Shown here piece after piece: positions 45,500 through 54,316 of a stretch of DNA of 64,000 nt. The translations under genes were made by a program, and so were the position numbers. Every line of letters starts with the position of its first letter. The first letter of the stretch is position 1. The notes under the pieces are model-generated. The model was not told where the DNA came from, ran no database searches, and saw nothing but the letters and a program-made list of their open reading frames with translations. Where the stretch lies: assembly GCA_036702865.1 (NCBI GenBank), contig DATNQD010000086.1, positions 62,001 through 126,000 on the forward strand, in the 5' to 3' direction. This DNA is from Trichocoleus sp. (lineage in GTDB: Bacteria; Cyanobacteriota; Cyanobacteriia; Elainellales; Elainellaceae).

Positions 45500-47428
45500 A
45501 TGGTCAACACTCATTCCCAAATTGATACCTTAGCCCAGTATCAGGTTGAAGATACACAAGAAGCAGTTGAGGTGTTAATTGAGACGTCTCCTACAGAAAC
45601 AGATGTTGATCTAGAATTTCTTTATACCAGAGACATCGAATTTCGGCAGGAAACAATTTATTTCATTGTTGTCGATCGCTTTTTTGACGGTGATCCCTCC
45701 AATAGCGAAGGTCCTAACCCTGAACTGTATGATCCAACTGGACAAGCTTGGGGAAAATACTGGGGTGGAGACATTCAGGGCATTATTGAAAAACTTGATT
45801 ACCTTAAAAATCTGGGGGTGACAGCCCTCTGGCTCACTCCTTTGTTTGAGCAAATTGAAGACCTATTTATTGAAAGTGCTGCAATTCACGGTTACTGGAC
45901 AAAAGATTTTAAGCGACTGAATCCTAGATTCATTGGCAAGGATGAAAACCCATCACTGAACCAGACTCAGGAAACACGAAATACAGCTTTCGATCGCCTG
46001 ATTGAAGAACTGCACAAGCGAAACATGAAACTGGTTCTTGATATTGTTTGTAACCACAGTAATCCAGACATTAATGGACGAAAAGGTGAACTTTATGATG
46101 ATGGTGTCAAGATTGCTGATTTTAATGACGATGAAAAGAATTGGTATCACCATTATGGAATTGTTACCAATTGGGAAGATGATTGGCAAATTCAAAACTG
46201 TGAACTTGCAGGATTAGCCACCTTTAACGAAAACAATGTTGAGTATCGCAACTACATTAAGTCTGCGATCAAACAGTGGCTCGATCGCGGTGTTGACGCT
46301 CTACGTGTTGATACTGTGAAACATATGCCGATCTGGTTTTGGCAAGAATTTAACGCCGATATTCACGCTCACAAGCCAGATGTATTTGTCTTTGGTGAAT
46401 GGATCTATAGTCACCCAGATAGTCCCCAATCGGTTGAGTTTGCCAACTATTCTGGAATGACAATGCTCGACTTTGGGCTTTGTGTGGCAATTCGATCGGC
46501 ACTGGGTCAGGGTGCAGCAGATGGATTCTATTTAATTCAAAATTTATTAGATCTGGATCATCGCTATCATGGGGCAACCGAACTAATTACGTTCATCGAT
46601 AACCATGATATGCCTCGCTTTCAGTCGCTTAATCCTGATCCGGCGATGTTGAAAGTAGCAATTACGCTGATTATGACAACACGCGGCATTCCCTGCATCT
46701 ACTACGGCACAGAGCAGTATCTTCATGACGATACAAACGGCGGAGATGACCCCTACAACCGTCCAATGATGGAAAGCTGGGATACTGATTCCGACCTCTA
46801 TCGCACCATTCGCCTATTGTCTGGTTTACGACGACTCAATCCAGCCATTTCCCTAGGGAGCCAATGGCAGCGGTACATCACCCCTGATCTCTACTGCTAC
46901 GAACGCCGCTATCGGGATTCGGTCTGCTTTGTGGCTCTAAACCGAGGCGAAGCCGTGACCCTGCCAGAAGTGCAAACTGACTTACCAGATGGTGAGCATA
47001 CCTGCGTCCTCAGCCGCAACAAATATGAGGTCAAAGACGGTAAGCTTCAAAACCTGAATCTGGATACCCGTGGTGCAGTTGTTATCAGCCATGTCGGCGA
47101 TCGGGTGAAAGGGCAGACGATCGTTCGAGTTCAGCTAAATGGAGTTGAAACTCAGCCTGGCGAAACGGTTGTCGTGATTGGGGACTGCCCAGAACTGGGA
47201 AACTGGGATATCGAGAAGGCATATCCACTGGAGTACATTAACTCAAATACCTGGTTTGCAGAAATTCCCTTTGACGAGAGCGCTGGCAAACTGATTCACT
47301 ACCGCTATGCGATGTGGCGCGAAGGCAAAGCTCCGCTGCGGGAGAACATCGTTAGCCGTCGCTGGGTGGTTGCAGCCGAGGGAACGGTTAAATGGCGGGA
47401 TACCTGGGCGATGGGTAGCAACGGCTAA
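45500..47428 (+). CDS. GH13 amylase with C-terminal CBM20 (CGTase/maltogenic-amylase-like), cytoplasmic
   Basis: The 642-residue protein has a GH13 barrel (about 45-460). The nucleophile Asp is in ALRVDTVKHMP, the acid/base Glu in FGEWIYS and the stabilising Asp in FIDNHDMPRF. The last two are hallmarks of the CGTase/maltogenic amylase subfamily. A beta domain (about 460-530) and a CBM20 starch-binding module (about 535-635, VIGDCPELGNWD) follow. There is no signal peptide, unlike secreted CGTases, and the 35-residue N-terminus is acidic. It probably hydrolyses or transglycosylates internal glycogen. An Ig-like domain E of true CGTases is not evident, so hydrolysis is more likely than cyclodextrin formation. 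Confidence 0.88.
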   Translation: MVNTHSQIDTLAQYQVEDTQEAVEVLIETSPTETDVDLEFLYTRDIEFRQETIYFIVVDRFFDGDPSNSEGPNPELYDPTGQAWGKYWGGDIQGIIEKLDYLKNLGVTALWLTPLFEQIEDLFIESAAIHGYWTKDFKRLNPRFIGKDENPSLNQTQETRNTAFDRLIEELHKRNMKLVLDIVCNHSNPDINGRKGELYDDGVKIADFNDDEKNWYHHYGIVTNWEDDWQIQNCELAGLATFNENNVEYRNYIKSAIKQWLDRGVDALRVDTVKHMPIWFWQEFNADIHAHKPDVFVFGEWIYSHPDSPQSVEFANYSGMTMLDFGLCVAIRSALGQGAADGFYLIQNLLDLDHRYHGATELITFIDNHDMPRFQSLNPDPAMLKVAITLIMTTRGIPCIYYGTEQYLHDDTNGGDDPYNRPMMESWDTDSDLYRTIRLLSGLRRLNPAISLGSQWQRYITPDLYCYERRYRDSVCFVALNRGEAVTLPEVQTDLPDGEHTCVLSRNKYEVKDGKLQNLNLDTRGAVVISHVGDRVKGQTIVRVQLNGVETQPGETVVVIGDCPELGNWDIEKAYPLEYINSNTWFAEIPFDESAGKLIHYRYAMWREGKAPLRENIVSRRWVVAAEGTVKWRDTWAMGSNG

Positions 47429-47467
47429 CAGGTCACAGCTCACAAAATCGGGTTGGAGTGAAGAGAG

Positions 47468-48340
47468 ATGAGACGCAGAACGTTGCCCAGGTCAGCAGAA
47501 TGGCAACAGGAGCTTGAAGACATCATTCGTGGCATCTCAGGGGGATTTCTGTTTGGCATTCCGCTGATGTACACCATGGAAGTCTGGTGGATTGGCTCTT
47601 ATGCAACACCATTGGCAATGCTACTGGTACTGCTGTCAACGTTCTTCGTCGTCTTTCTGCTGAATCGAACGGATGGATTTCGGCAGGTTTATCCCGATCG
47701 CCCGATGCAGGCATTAATGGATAGCGTCGAGGCATTGGCGATCGGGGCAGTTTGCGTGACAGGAATGCTAATCCTGCTGCAAGAAATTCGCTGGGGCATT
47801 CCACTGAATGAAGCATTAGGCAAAATTGTGTTTGAGGGTGTGCCTTTTTCAATTGGGGTAGCCTTGGCTCGATCGTTGCTCAATGGCGAGCGAAATCAAG
47901 CGCAGGATGAGAACAGCAGCCAACCTCAGCAACAGGGCAGGTATAGTGCAACACTTGCGGATGTTGGGGCAACACTCGTTGGCAGTATCATCATTGCCTT
48001 TAGTATTGCGCCAACAGATGAGGTGCCAATGCTCGCTGCGGCAACATCTCCGCCTTGGCTACTTGCCATGCTTATTATCTCGCTGGTTCTGTCTTATTTA
48101 ATTGTGTTTGCCGCAGGATTCACGACACAGCAGCGCAGATTACAGCAGCAAGGATTATTCCAGCGTCCGATTACTGAAACGGTGCTTTCGTACTTGCTCT
48201 CACTAGGGGCAGCCGTACTGATGCTGTGGTTTTTCCAGCGTCTTGACTTTCAAGACCCCTGGATCTCCTGGCTTGAACAATCCATGTTGCTCGGTCTTCC
48301 AGCAACGATCGGCGGTGCAGCAGGACGGCTTACCGTATGA
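47468..48340 (+). CDS. TIGR02587-family integral membrane protein
   Basis: This 290-residue protein has about seven membrane helices and a hydrophilic loop near 145-160. It starts with a conserved helix (WQQELEDIIRGISGGFLFGIPLMYTMEVW, split by a turn). This matches the putative integral membrane family TIGR02587, which is almost always encoded beside TIGR02588, as here. Function unknown. Its TGA overlaps the ATG of the next gene by 4 bp, and it starts 39 bp after the GH13-CBM20 gene, so the three may form one operon. Confidence 0.88.
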   Translation: MRRRTLPRSAEWQQELEDIIRGISGGFLFGIPLMYTMEVWWIGSYATPLAMLLVLLSTFFVVFLLNRTDGFRQVYPDRPMQALMDSVEALAIGAVCVTGMLILLQEIRWGIPLNEALGKIVFEGVPFSIGVALARSLLNGERNQAQDENSSQPQQQGRYSATLADVGATLVGSIIIAFSIAPTDEVPMLAAATSPPWLLAMLIISLVLSYLIVFAAGFTTQQRRLQQQGLFQRPITETVLSYLLSLGAAVLMLWFFQRLDFQDPWISWLEQSMLLGLPATIGGAAGRLTV

Positions 48341-48750
48341 AACGAAACACTGACTATCAAACTCGATCGCGGCGACGCTTCTCCGCAGAGCAAATTACTT
48401 TCACCATTTCCTGCATCATTGTCAGTCTATTGATTGGCTTAGTGCTGCTGGTTTGGGCAACCGAAGGGGATGATCCGCCTTTGATTTCAGTCAGTAGCTC
48501 AATGAGCGAAATTCGAGAAGCGCCAGGACAGTTTTACGTGCCGTTTAGCGTTAAAAATACGGGTGGAGGAACCGCAGAAGCCGTTCATGTGATCGGAGAA
48601 CTGCGCGTCAATGGACAGGTTGCTGAATCGGGTGAACAGGAAATTGACTTTCTCTCCAGCGGGGAAGTTGCAGAGGGAGCCTTCATCTTTAGCCGCGATC
48701 CTCAAACCAATCAACTGACCATTAGAGTCTCTAGCTACAAACTGCCTTAA
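48337..48750 (+). CDS. TIGR02588-family membrane-anchored protein
   Basis: This 137-residue protein has a basic N-terminus, one membrane helix (about 22-43) and a C-terminal Ig-like beta domain (FYVPFSVKNTGGGTAEAVHV, split; ending TNQLTIRVSSYKLP). It is the constant partner of TIGR02587 proteins, and its ATGA overlap with that gene shows translational coupling. The beta domain should face the periplasm. No role is established. Confidence 0.88.
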   Translation: MKRNTDYQTRSRRRFSAEQITFTISCIIVSLLIGLVLLVWATEGDDPPLISVSSSMSEIREAPGQFYVPFSVKNTGGGTAEAVHVIGELRVNGQVAESGEQEIDFLSSGEVAEGAFIFSRDPQTNQLTIRVSSYKLP

Positions 48751-48968
48751 AAGATTTTTGGAAAAGAGCTACCTAGTCTGAGCAACGACTGCGACACAAC
48801 TCCAGCCATCTTTTTTCTGATTCAAATTTCTACAACAAAATCACCCCTATCGGAATCACCGATCGATCGCTTGTAGCTATCTGCCAGCGATGATTTTTGC
48901 TTGTAGATTGTTGTTGATCTGCAAATCGATCGCGGCTGCAAACCCGAAGCTGAATCTCCCCTATTCAG

Positions 48969-51527
48969 ATGCTTAACCAACTTTCTCAGTCTAGTAATCA
49001 GCAAGCGACTGTTGCTCAGCAGCGTCAAAAGTTCTATCAGCATCGAGGCACAATTGCCGCAGCAGGTCTCCTGGTCAGCAGTACCGTTGGCATCATTCTG
49101 GCTCTGTGGCAGCAAGCCGATTTGCGGCATCAAGCCAAAACAGCAGATGCGATGTTAGCGCAAAATCCATTTGAAAGTTTGATATTGGCAATTCAAGCAA
49201 CGGGACAAAATCGTTTAGGGCAATTTGGACAATTGCAACCAGAAGTTGAATCAAGTTTGTTGAAAGCGGTACAAACTGTAAAAGAACAAAATCGATTTAA
49301 TTTTGAGAATCGAGTTGATACAGTTGCATTTAGCCCAGATGGACAAACGATCGCAGCAGCAGGAGAAGGTAGCGTTGTTCGTTTGTGGAACATTCAGGGA
49401 AGCTCACAGCCAAACCTTGAGAGCCATCGTCGATCGATTCGGGCAATTACCTTTAGTTCAGATGGCAGAACGTTAGTCGGAACGCCACAAATCAACAGCG
49501 GAGAACTGATGCAGATGTGGGATCTGCCGAGCCGCGCTTTATACCAGACCCCACCCGAAGCACAAGTTTTATCAACAGCCTTCAGCCCCGATCGTCAGTA
49601 TGGAGTCAGCGGCACCATCGACGGCAGAGTATTTTTATGGAATCGGCAGGGTCATTCGATCGCTCAGCTCGCTCCGATTCAAAATGCAAAAGTGACAGCA
49701 GTTGTCTGGAATGGCAACACGATCGCCAGCGGCAGCGCAGACGGCACCATTAGCCTGTGGAACTTAAAAGGGGAAGCACTCGGACGATTACAAGTTGGAG
49801 CAAGCGTTGTTTCAATGAACTTGAGCCAAGACAGCCAACGGCTCATTGCCCAGACCACTCAAGGACAGCAGGCTTTTTTATGGAATGTTGCAGTTGGGCA
49901 GTGGCAACCCATTTCTATCAGTGAAGCAGGTAACACCAGTGCCGCAGACCTCAGCTCCGATGATGCCACGATCGCCAGAGGCTATCCCAACGGCAAGGTA
50001 CAGCTATTATCCCTATTGCAGCCCAATCAACCCTTCAGTCGTCCTTTCCTGGGACATCAGGGAACTGTTACGGCAGTTCAGTTTAGTCCAGATGGCAGCA
50101 AACTGTTGAGCGGGGGACAAGATGGCACCGTTCGTTTATGGGATCTGCAAGACGGGACGTTAGCCGATCGATCTCAGATTCCTGCCTGGGAAAACCCAAC
50201 CCCGACCTCGATCGCCCTCAGCACCAACGGACAGCGACTCATTCTGAGAAACCCGGATGGGTCAATTCGTCTCAGCGATAAGCAAGGAAAGGTCATCCGG
50301 CAATTCAACAATCCCACACCAGATCCAATTCACAAAACAGCAGTCAGCGGTGATGGCAAAAGCATTGCTCTCTATTCTGATTCTGGCAAGACAGCAGATC
50401 GGCAAACAACAGGACAAATTGTCCTTCTAGATACAGACACAAAAGCAATTCGTCTAAGGAAAACGCTAAGTGAACCGATAACAGCCATTGCCCTCAGCCA
50501 GAATGGCAAACAAATGGTCACTGTGAATCGATCGGGTTCTGTCTCTCTCTGGGATGCCCAAGGAAACGCGATCGGGCAGTCTCCTGATACCTTTGCTGAA
50601 GTGAGCCAGGTTGCATTCAGCCCCAAACAAACCACTGTGGCAATTGGTTCACAGCAGGGAACCGTTCGCTTCTGGAATTGGCAAACGGATCAAGTGAGTG
50701 CTCCGATTAAGGTACAGTCAGGCAGCATCACCTCGATCGCCTTCCGCCCCGATGGAAAAACAATCGTCAGCGGTAGCGCCAACGGAGCCTTACAGCTATC
50801 AAGCATTGAGGGCAAGCTCATTGGATATCCGCTTCTGGGACATCAAGCAGCAGTGCGATCGGTTGCCTTTAGCGCTGATGGCAAACAAGTGATCAGCCTC
50901 AGTCAGGATGGTGAAATTCGGATCTGGCAGGCAAATTGGGAAGCCTGGTTAACCACCGCTTGTCGTCGCTTGCAAGATCACATCCTGTTGCAAAACCCAA
51001 CTACGGCTGAAGCGCAAACTGCCAAACTGATTTGTCAGACGCAGGTATGGGGGTTGACAAATGCAAACAAGTTACTCACCCTGAGAGCAATGTCACCTTA
51101 TCTGTCATCTCTCAACTGGCGATCGTCTATTCTGTCTCAGGAAACTCGGCTGATTGTCAAGCGAGGGGAACGGCGGGTCTATGTGTATCACGGCAGCAGT
51201 CTTCAAGCAACTTACCCGATCGCAGTCGGACAACCAGGTTGGGAAACCCCAATTGGCAAATTTCACGTCACCCAAATGCTGCGCGATCCTGCCTGGACAC
51301 ACCCCATGACGCGAGAAGTCTTTCCCGCAGGGCAAGGAAACCCACTGGGCGATCGATGGATTGCATTCTGGACAGATGGCAATCTTTCTGTGGGATTTCA
51401 TGGCACACCCGATCGAGCTTCAGTCGGACAACCTGCTTCTCATGGATGTTTGCGAATGTTCAATGAGGATGTGCGTTCTTTGTACGATATCGTACAATTA
51501 GGGGCAGTTGTTACGGTCGAACCTTAA
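48969..51527 (+). CDS. Membrane-anchored WD40 double propeller fused to an L,D-transpeptidase (YkuD) domain
   Basis: This 852-residue single frame starts with one membrane helix (about 28-46). A short helical linker of the type seen after the NTPase in cyanobacterial STAND-WD40 proteins follows. About 13 WD40-like repeats come next (about 115-665; the FSPDG...VRLWN pattern recurs), enough for two propellers. The C-terminal domain (about 720-850) is an L,D-transpeptidase: VGQPGWETPIGKF, VGFHGT and the catalytic SHGCLRM with H825 and C827. L,D-transpeptidases make 3-3 peptidoglycan crosslinks or attach proteins to peptidoglycan. Helix orientation puts the propellers and enzyme in the periplasm. 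An in-frame TGA lies close upstream of the start, so there is no hidden N-terminal domain. No SH3 or LysM module is seen. Confidence 0.9.
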   Translation: MLNQLSQSSNQQATVAQQRQKFYQHRGTIAAAGLLVSSTVGIILALWQQADLRHQAKTADAMLAQNPFESLILAIQATGQNRLGQFGQLQPEVESSLLKAVQTVKEQNRFNFENRVDTVAFSPDGQTIAAAGEGSVVRLWNIQGSSQPNLESHRRSIRAITFSSDGRTLVGTPQINSGELMQMWDLPSRALYQTPPEAQVLSTAFSPDRQYGVSGTIDGRVFLWNRQGHSIAQLAPIQNAKVTAVVWNGNTIASGSADGTISLWNLKGEALGRLQVGASVVSMNLSQDSQRLIAQTTQGQQAFLWNVAVGQWQPISISEAGNTSAADLSSDDATIARGYPNGKVQLLSLLQPNQPFSRPFLGHQGTVTAVQFSPDGSKLLSGGQDGTVRLWDLQDGTLADRSQIPAWENPTPTSIALSTNGQRLILRNPDGSIRLSDKQGKVIRQFNNPTPDPIHKTAVSGDGKSIALYSDSGKTADRQTTGQIVLLDTDTKAIRLRKTLSEPITAIALSQNGKQMVTVNRSGSVSLWDAQGNAIGQSPDTFAEVSQVAFSPKQTTVAIGSQQGTVRFWNWQTDQVSAPIKVQSGSITSIAFRPDGKTIVSGSANGALQLSSIEGKLIGYPLLGHQAAVRSVAFSADGKQVISLSQDGEIRIWQANWEAWLTTACRRLQDHILLQNPTTAEAQTAKLICQTQVWGLTNANKLLTLRAMSPYLSSLNWRSSILSQETRLIVKRGERRVYVYHGSSLQATYPIAVGQPGWETPIGKFHVTQMLRDPAWTHPMTREVFPAGQGNPLGDRWIAFWTDGNLSVGFHGTPDRASVGQPASHGCLRMFNEDVRSLYDIVQLGAVVTVEP

Positions 51528-52089
51528 GTTAAAAAACTTCGTTTCAGCCAGAAAGATTCTAACCGAACGATCGCGCTAAGTGCCTCTGCTGCTGCTATGT
51601 AGTAGTAGAACTAAGATTTGTATTAAAATTTTAATAAACTTTGATAGATGATCTTGCAAGAAACCATCGATATTGTCATGATGTTAAAAAGAATACAGGG
51701 TGAAATGGTTACTGATACCATTGCGGAAGTAAAATCTAAGCAATAAGCCAAACTTCGATCGCTTTTTTAAGGATTCACAATGATTGGTTTGTCAACTAAT
51801 CAGGGATAGCATCAGTCATAATTCCATTGCGATCGAATGACTGAATGAGCGTTTACCATCAACTCATGCAGGCGATCACCCCCATTTGCAAGCAATCACT
51901 GTTCTGAACTTTAAACGCTTTCATTCCATCATCCTGGGGCTACTTTAGCGCTTTAAAGCTTTAAATAGAAGACCTGTTATTTGCTGCTAAATTATTCAGT
52001 CTATACCCTGTTTGAACAGATGTAGGCATGAATTTGAGTGTCCATATCACTTAATTACTCACCTGCACAGTTAGTGGAACTTGCATCAA
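51528..52089 (+). promoter_or_regulatory. Spacer and probable promoter region of the Pix operon
   Basis: This is 562 bp of A+T-rich non-coding DNA. Just after the upstream stop codon, AAGTT/AACTT forms only a weak stem. The promoter of the phototaxis operon is expected here, but I cannot assign elements with confidence. Confidence 0.4.
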
Positions 52090-53319
52090 ATGCTTGCCTT
52101 TTCGTCCTCTGAATCGATCGAAACGCCGATCGAAACCTTTCAGGTTAGAACTTTTGACGATATAGAGAGCAACATCCAAAAATGTATCCAGTCCTACTTT
52201 ACAGGACGGCTAGATTTAGAGGATCAAGCAACGACAACAATATATTGGAGTCTATTCTTTCGGTTAGGTCGGTTAATGGGTGGAACAAGTCCGGTGCATC
52301 CCATCCGTCGTTGGTGGCAACAGTTGTCTAAGCATTGTCCTCAGCTCAGCACTGACACTCAAGCCGGAAAATTGGAACTGTCTCAAGCTTGGAACCAAGA
52401 TGCATTGGCAGAACTGGTTAAACAGCGAAAGATCAGCTACCAACAAATGGTTGCAGTGATTGAAGGAAATCTGGCAGGGCTTGTATTTGACATTATTCAA
52501 CAGGGAAGACAGAAGCGATATACCGATGAAACAAGGCTTGCCGCCAGACCGCTTCCCGCGGAATTTTGCACTTCCAGTCCGATCCTGATTCAAACCCCTC
52601 ACGTTTTACAGAAGGCAAAGTCTACATGGGACGCATGGCAAAAAGCAGGGTTAGCTCACCATTCTCCGAATGAAGCTCCCGTAATTTGGGATGCAGAGGC
52701 GCTGCGACAACAAACTTCCTTACTGGCTTATCACCATCTCACAAAACTGGCGAATGGAGAACATAGCCTGAGAGATATTGCAGTCAAACTCAAGCAGCCT
52801 CTGGTGCCGCTGGCTCAATCGATTCAGCCCTATCTAGAAGCTGGAATCATGGGCATGGTGGCGATCAAAGACCTCAGCAGCCCACAAGCACCCAGCACCT
52901 CATCTTCTCAGCTCAGCCCAACAGCACCTTCTTCAACTGCGCGATCGAGTCCGTTGGTTGCCTATATCGAAGACAGCCGCTTTGACAGCCTCGCCATGAG
53001 CCAGATTTTGACCTCAGCTGGCTATCGTTTTATCAACGTGCGAGATCCGGTACAGGCACTCCACATCTTGCTAGAGCAAAAGCCAGACTTGATCTTCTTA
53101 GATCTGCTGATGCCCGTAACCAACGGATATGAAGTTTGTACTCAAATCCGCCGGATCTCAGCGTTCAAGGATATCCCGGTCATTATTGTGACAAGCAGAG
53201 ATGGTGTGGTCGATCGCGTTCGATCTAAGCTCATCGGAGCCTCAGGCTTTATTGCAAAGCCGATCGTGGCGGAAACTGTTTTGTCAACGCTCGAACATTA
53301 TTTACCAATTTCTCAGTAA
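52090..53319 (+). CDS. pixG: PatA/PixG-like response regulator
   Basis: This 409-residue protein has a PatA-type N-terminal domain (about 20-275, DUF4388-like: SYFTGRLDLED, LFFRLGRLMGG). A Ser/Pro linker (about 280-305) and a C-terminal receiver (about 308-405) follow, with the acidic pair in YIEDSR, phospho-acceptor Asp in LIFLDLLMP and Lys in IAKPIV. It is the first gene of a pixG-H-I-J-L type operon, in the order of the Synechocystis phototaxis genes. I start at the ATG at 52090; a TTG three codons upstream is possible. In that system it acts downstream of the CheA-like kinase in motility control. Confidence 0.88.
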   Translation: MLAFSSSESIETPIETFQVRTFDDIESNIQKCIQSYFTGRLDLEDQATTTIYWSLFFRLGRLMGGTSPVHPIRRWWQQLSKHCPQLSTDTQAGKLELSQAWNQDALAELVKQRKISYQQMVAVIEGNLAGLVFDIIQQGRQKRYTDETRLAARPLPAEFCTSSPILIQTPHVLQKAKSTWDAWQKAGLAHHSPNEAPVIWDAEALRQQTSLLAYHHLTKLANGEHSLRDIAVKLKQPLVPLAQSIQPYLEAGIMGMVAIKDLSSPQAPSTSSSQLSPTAPSSTARSSPLVAYIEDSRFDSLAMSQILTSAGYRFINVRDPVQALHILLEQKPDLIFLDLLMPVTNGYEVCTQIRRISAFKDIPVIIVTSRDGVVDRVRSKLIGASGFIAKPIVAETVLSTLEHYLPISQ

Positions 53320-53398
53320 ATTTTCTAAGAAGCGTCCGGAGGTTGGAATCGAACAATGGTTAACGTTATAGGTTTTGTATCACAAATACTGGGACGCA

Positions 53399-53764
53399 AT
53401 GACTACAGTCCTTCTCGTTGAAGATTGCCTGACAGATGCCGAACTTTTGACCCACTATCTTAGACAAGCAGGTCTTGCTGTGGTTGGAGTCACAAATTGC
53501 GAGGAGGCTCGAACTAAACTGCAACGACACAAGCCTGACTTAGTACTACTAGATGTGATTTTGCCAGGAAAAAGCGGTTTTGAACTCTGCCATGAGCTTA
53601 AAACAAATCACCTCACTGAACAAATTCCAGTCATTATCTGCTCAACCAAAGGAACAGATGTGGATAGGCTCTGGGGAGCCATGCTGGGAGCAGATGCATA
53701 CCTGGCAAAACCGATCGATCAGAATGACTTGGTGACTACAGTAATGCGACTTATTGCAGCTTAA
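53399..53764 (+). CDS. pixH: PixH-like CheY response regulator
   Basis: A 121-residue single receiver: VEDCLTDAELL at the N-terminus, phospho-acceptor Asp in LLDVILPGKSG, Thr/Ser in ICSTKG and Lys in LAKPID. The start MTTVLLVED (53399) matches the family; an upstream frame to 53375 adds eight residues. It lies second in the operon, 15 bp before the CheW gene. It is expected to accept phosphate from the hybrid CheA protein encoded downstream and to act on pilus-based motility. Confidence 0.9.
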   Translation: MTTVLLVEDCLTDAELLTHYLRQAGLAVVGVTNCEEARTKLQRHKPDLVLLDVILPGKSGFELCHELKTNHLTEQIPVIICSTKGTDVDRLWGAMLGADAYLAKPIDQNDLVTTVMRLIAA

Positions 53765-53779
53765 ATAAAGAGGATAAGT

Positions 53780-54316
53780 GTGGAGCTACCGATAGAACAG
53801 ACCGCCAGTAGTTTAAATACGCTGATCTTAGAGCCGCTGCCACCAGAGAACCGTCAACGATTCCTCCGCTTTACATTAGGCGAGGATGTTGGGCTGCTGC
53901 CACTGGAGCAAATTACAGAAGTATTCAGCCTCGAAACCGCAAACATTTTACCGGTTCCAGAAATGCCTGCCTGTATTTTGGGAATCTGTGGATGGCGTGG
54001 CGAAATGCTTTGGCTTTTGGATTTTAATGACTTCGTGGGATATCCTTCTCCGTTTCAGCAGGAGGTTATCCCCGCTTCACTAATGATTATTGTTATTCAA
54101 TCCAATCAGCAGTCGATCGGGATTGGAGTGCAGCAAGTAAACGATATCGAGTCTCATGATCCTCAGCAGCTACAGCCAGTGGCTCCTGGGCTGTTTCCCC
54201 CAGCGTTGCTTCCATTTGTCCTGGGAACGTTACCAGGCTGTTGCGATGTAGTCCTCAATATTCAAGAAATTAGTCAATCTCCCCTATGGAAAAAACACCA
54301 GGAAGAAAGCGTCTGA
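53780..54316 (+). CDS. pixI: PixI-like CheW coupling protein
   Basis: This 178-residue CheW domain links chemoreceptors to CheA. Visible features are [23 protein letters not shown] (split), the [22 protein letters not shown] segment (split) typical of CheW, and a long C-terminal extension. The start is GTG with AGAGGA directly upstream. Its 3' end overlaps the 5' end of the receptor gene by 31 bp, which couples their translation. The extra cysteine pair GCCDVV near the end is unusual but probably structural. Confidence 0.9.
   Translation: MELPIEQTASSLNTLILEPLPPENRQRFLRFTLGEDVGLLPLEQITEVFSLETANILPVPEMPACILGICGWRGEMLWLLDFNDFVGYPSPFQQEVIPASLMIIVIQSNQQSIGIGVQQVNDIESHDPQQLQPVAPGLFPPALLPFVLGTLPGCCDVVLNIQEISQSPLWKKHQEESV

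Noticed and set aside
53325-53375. Sequence resembling a tRNA T-arm (GGTTGGAATCGAAC)
   Set aside because: No acceptor, D or anticodon arm can be built around it; it lies in the short gap before the CheY-like gene.
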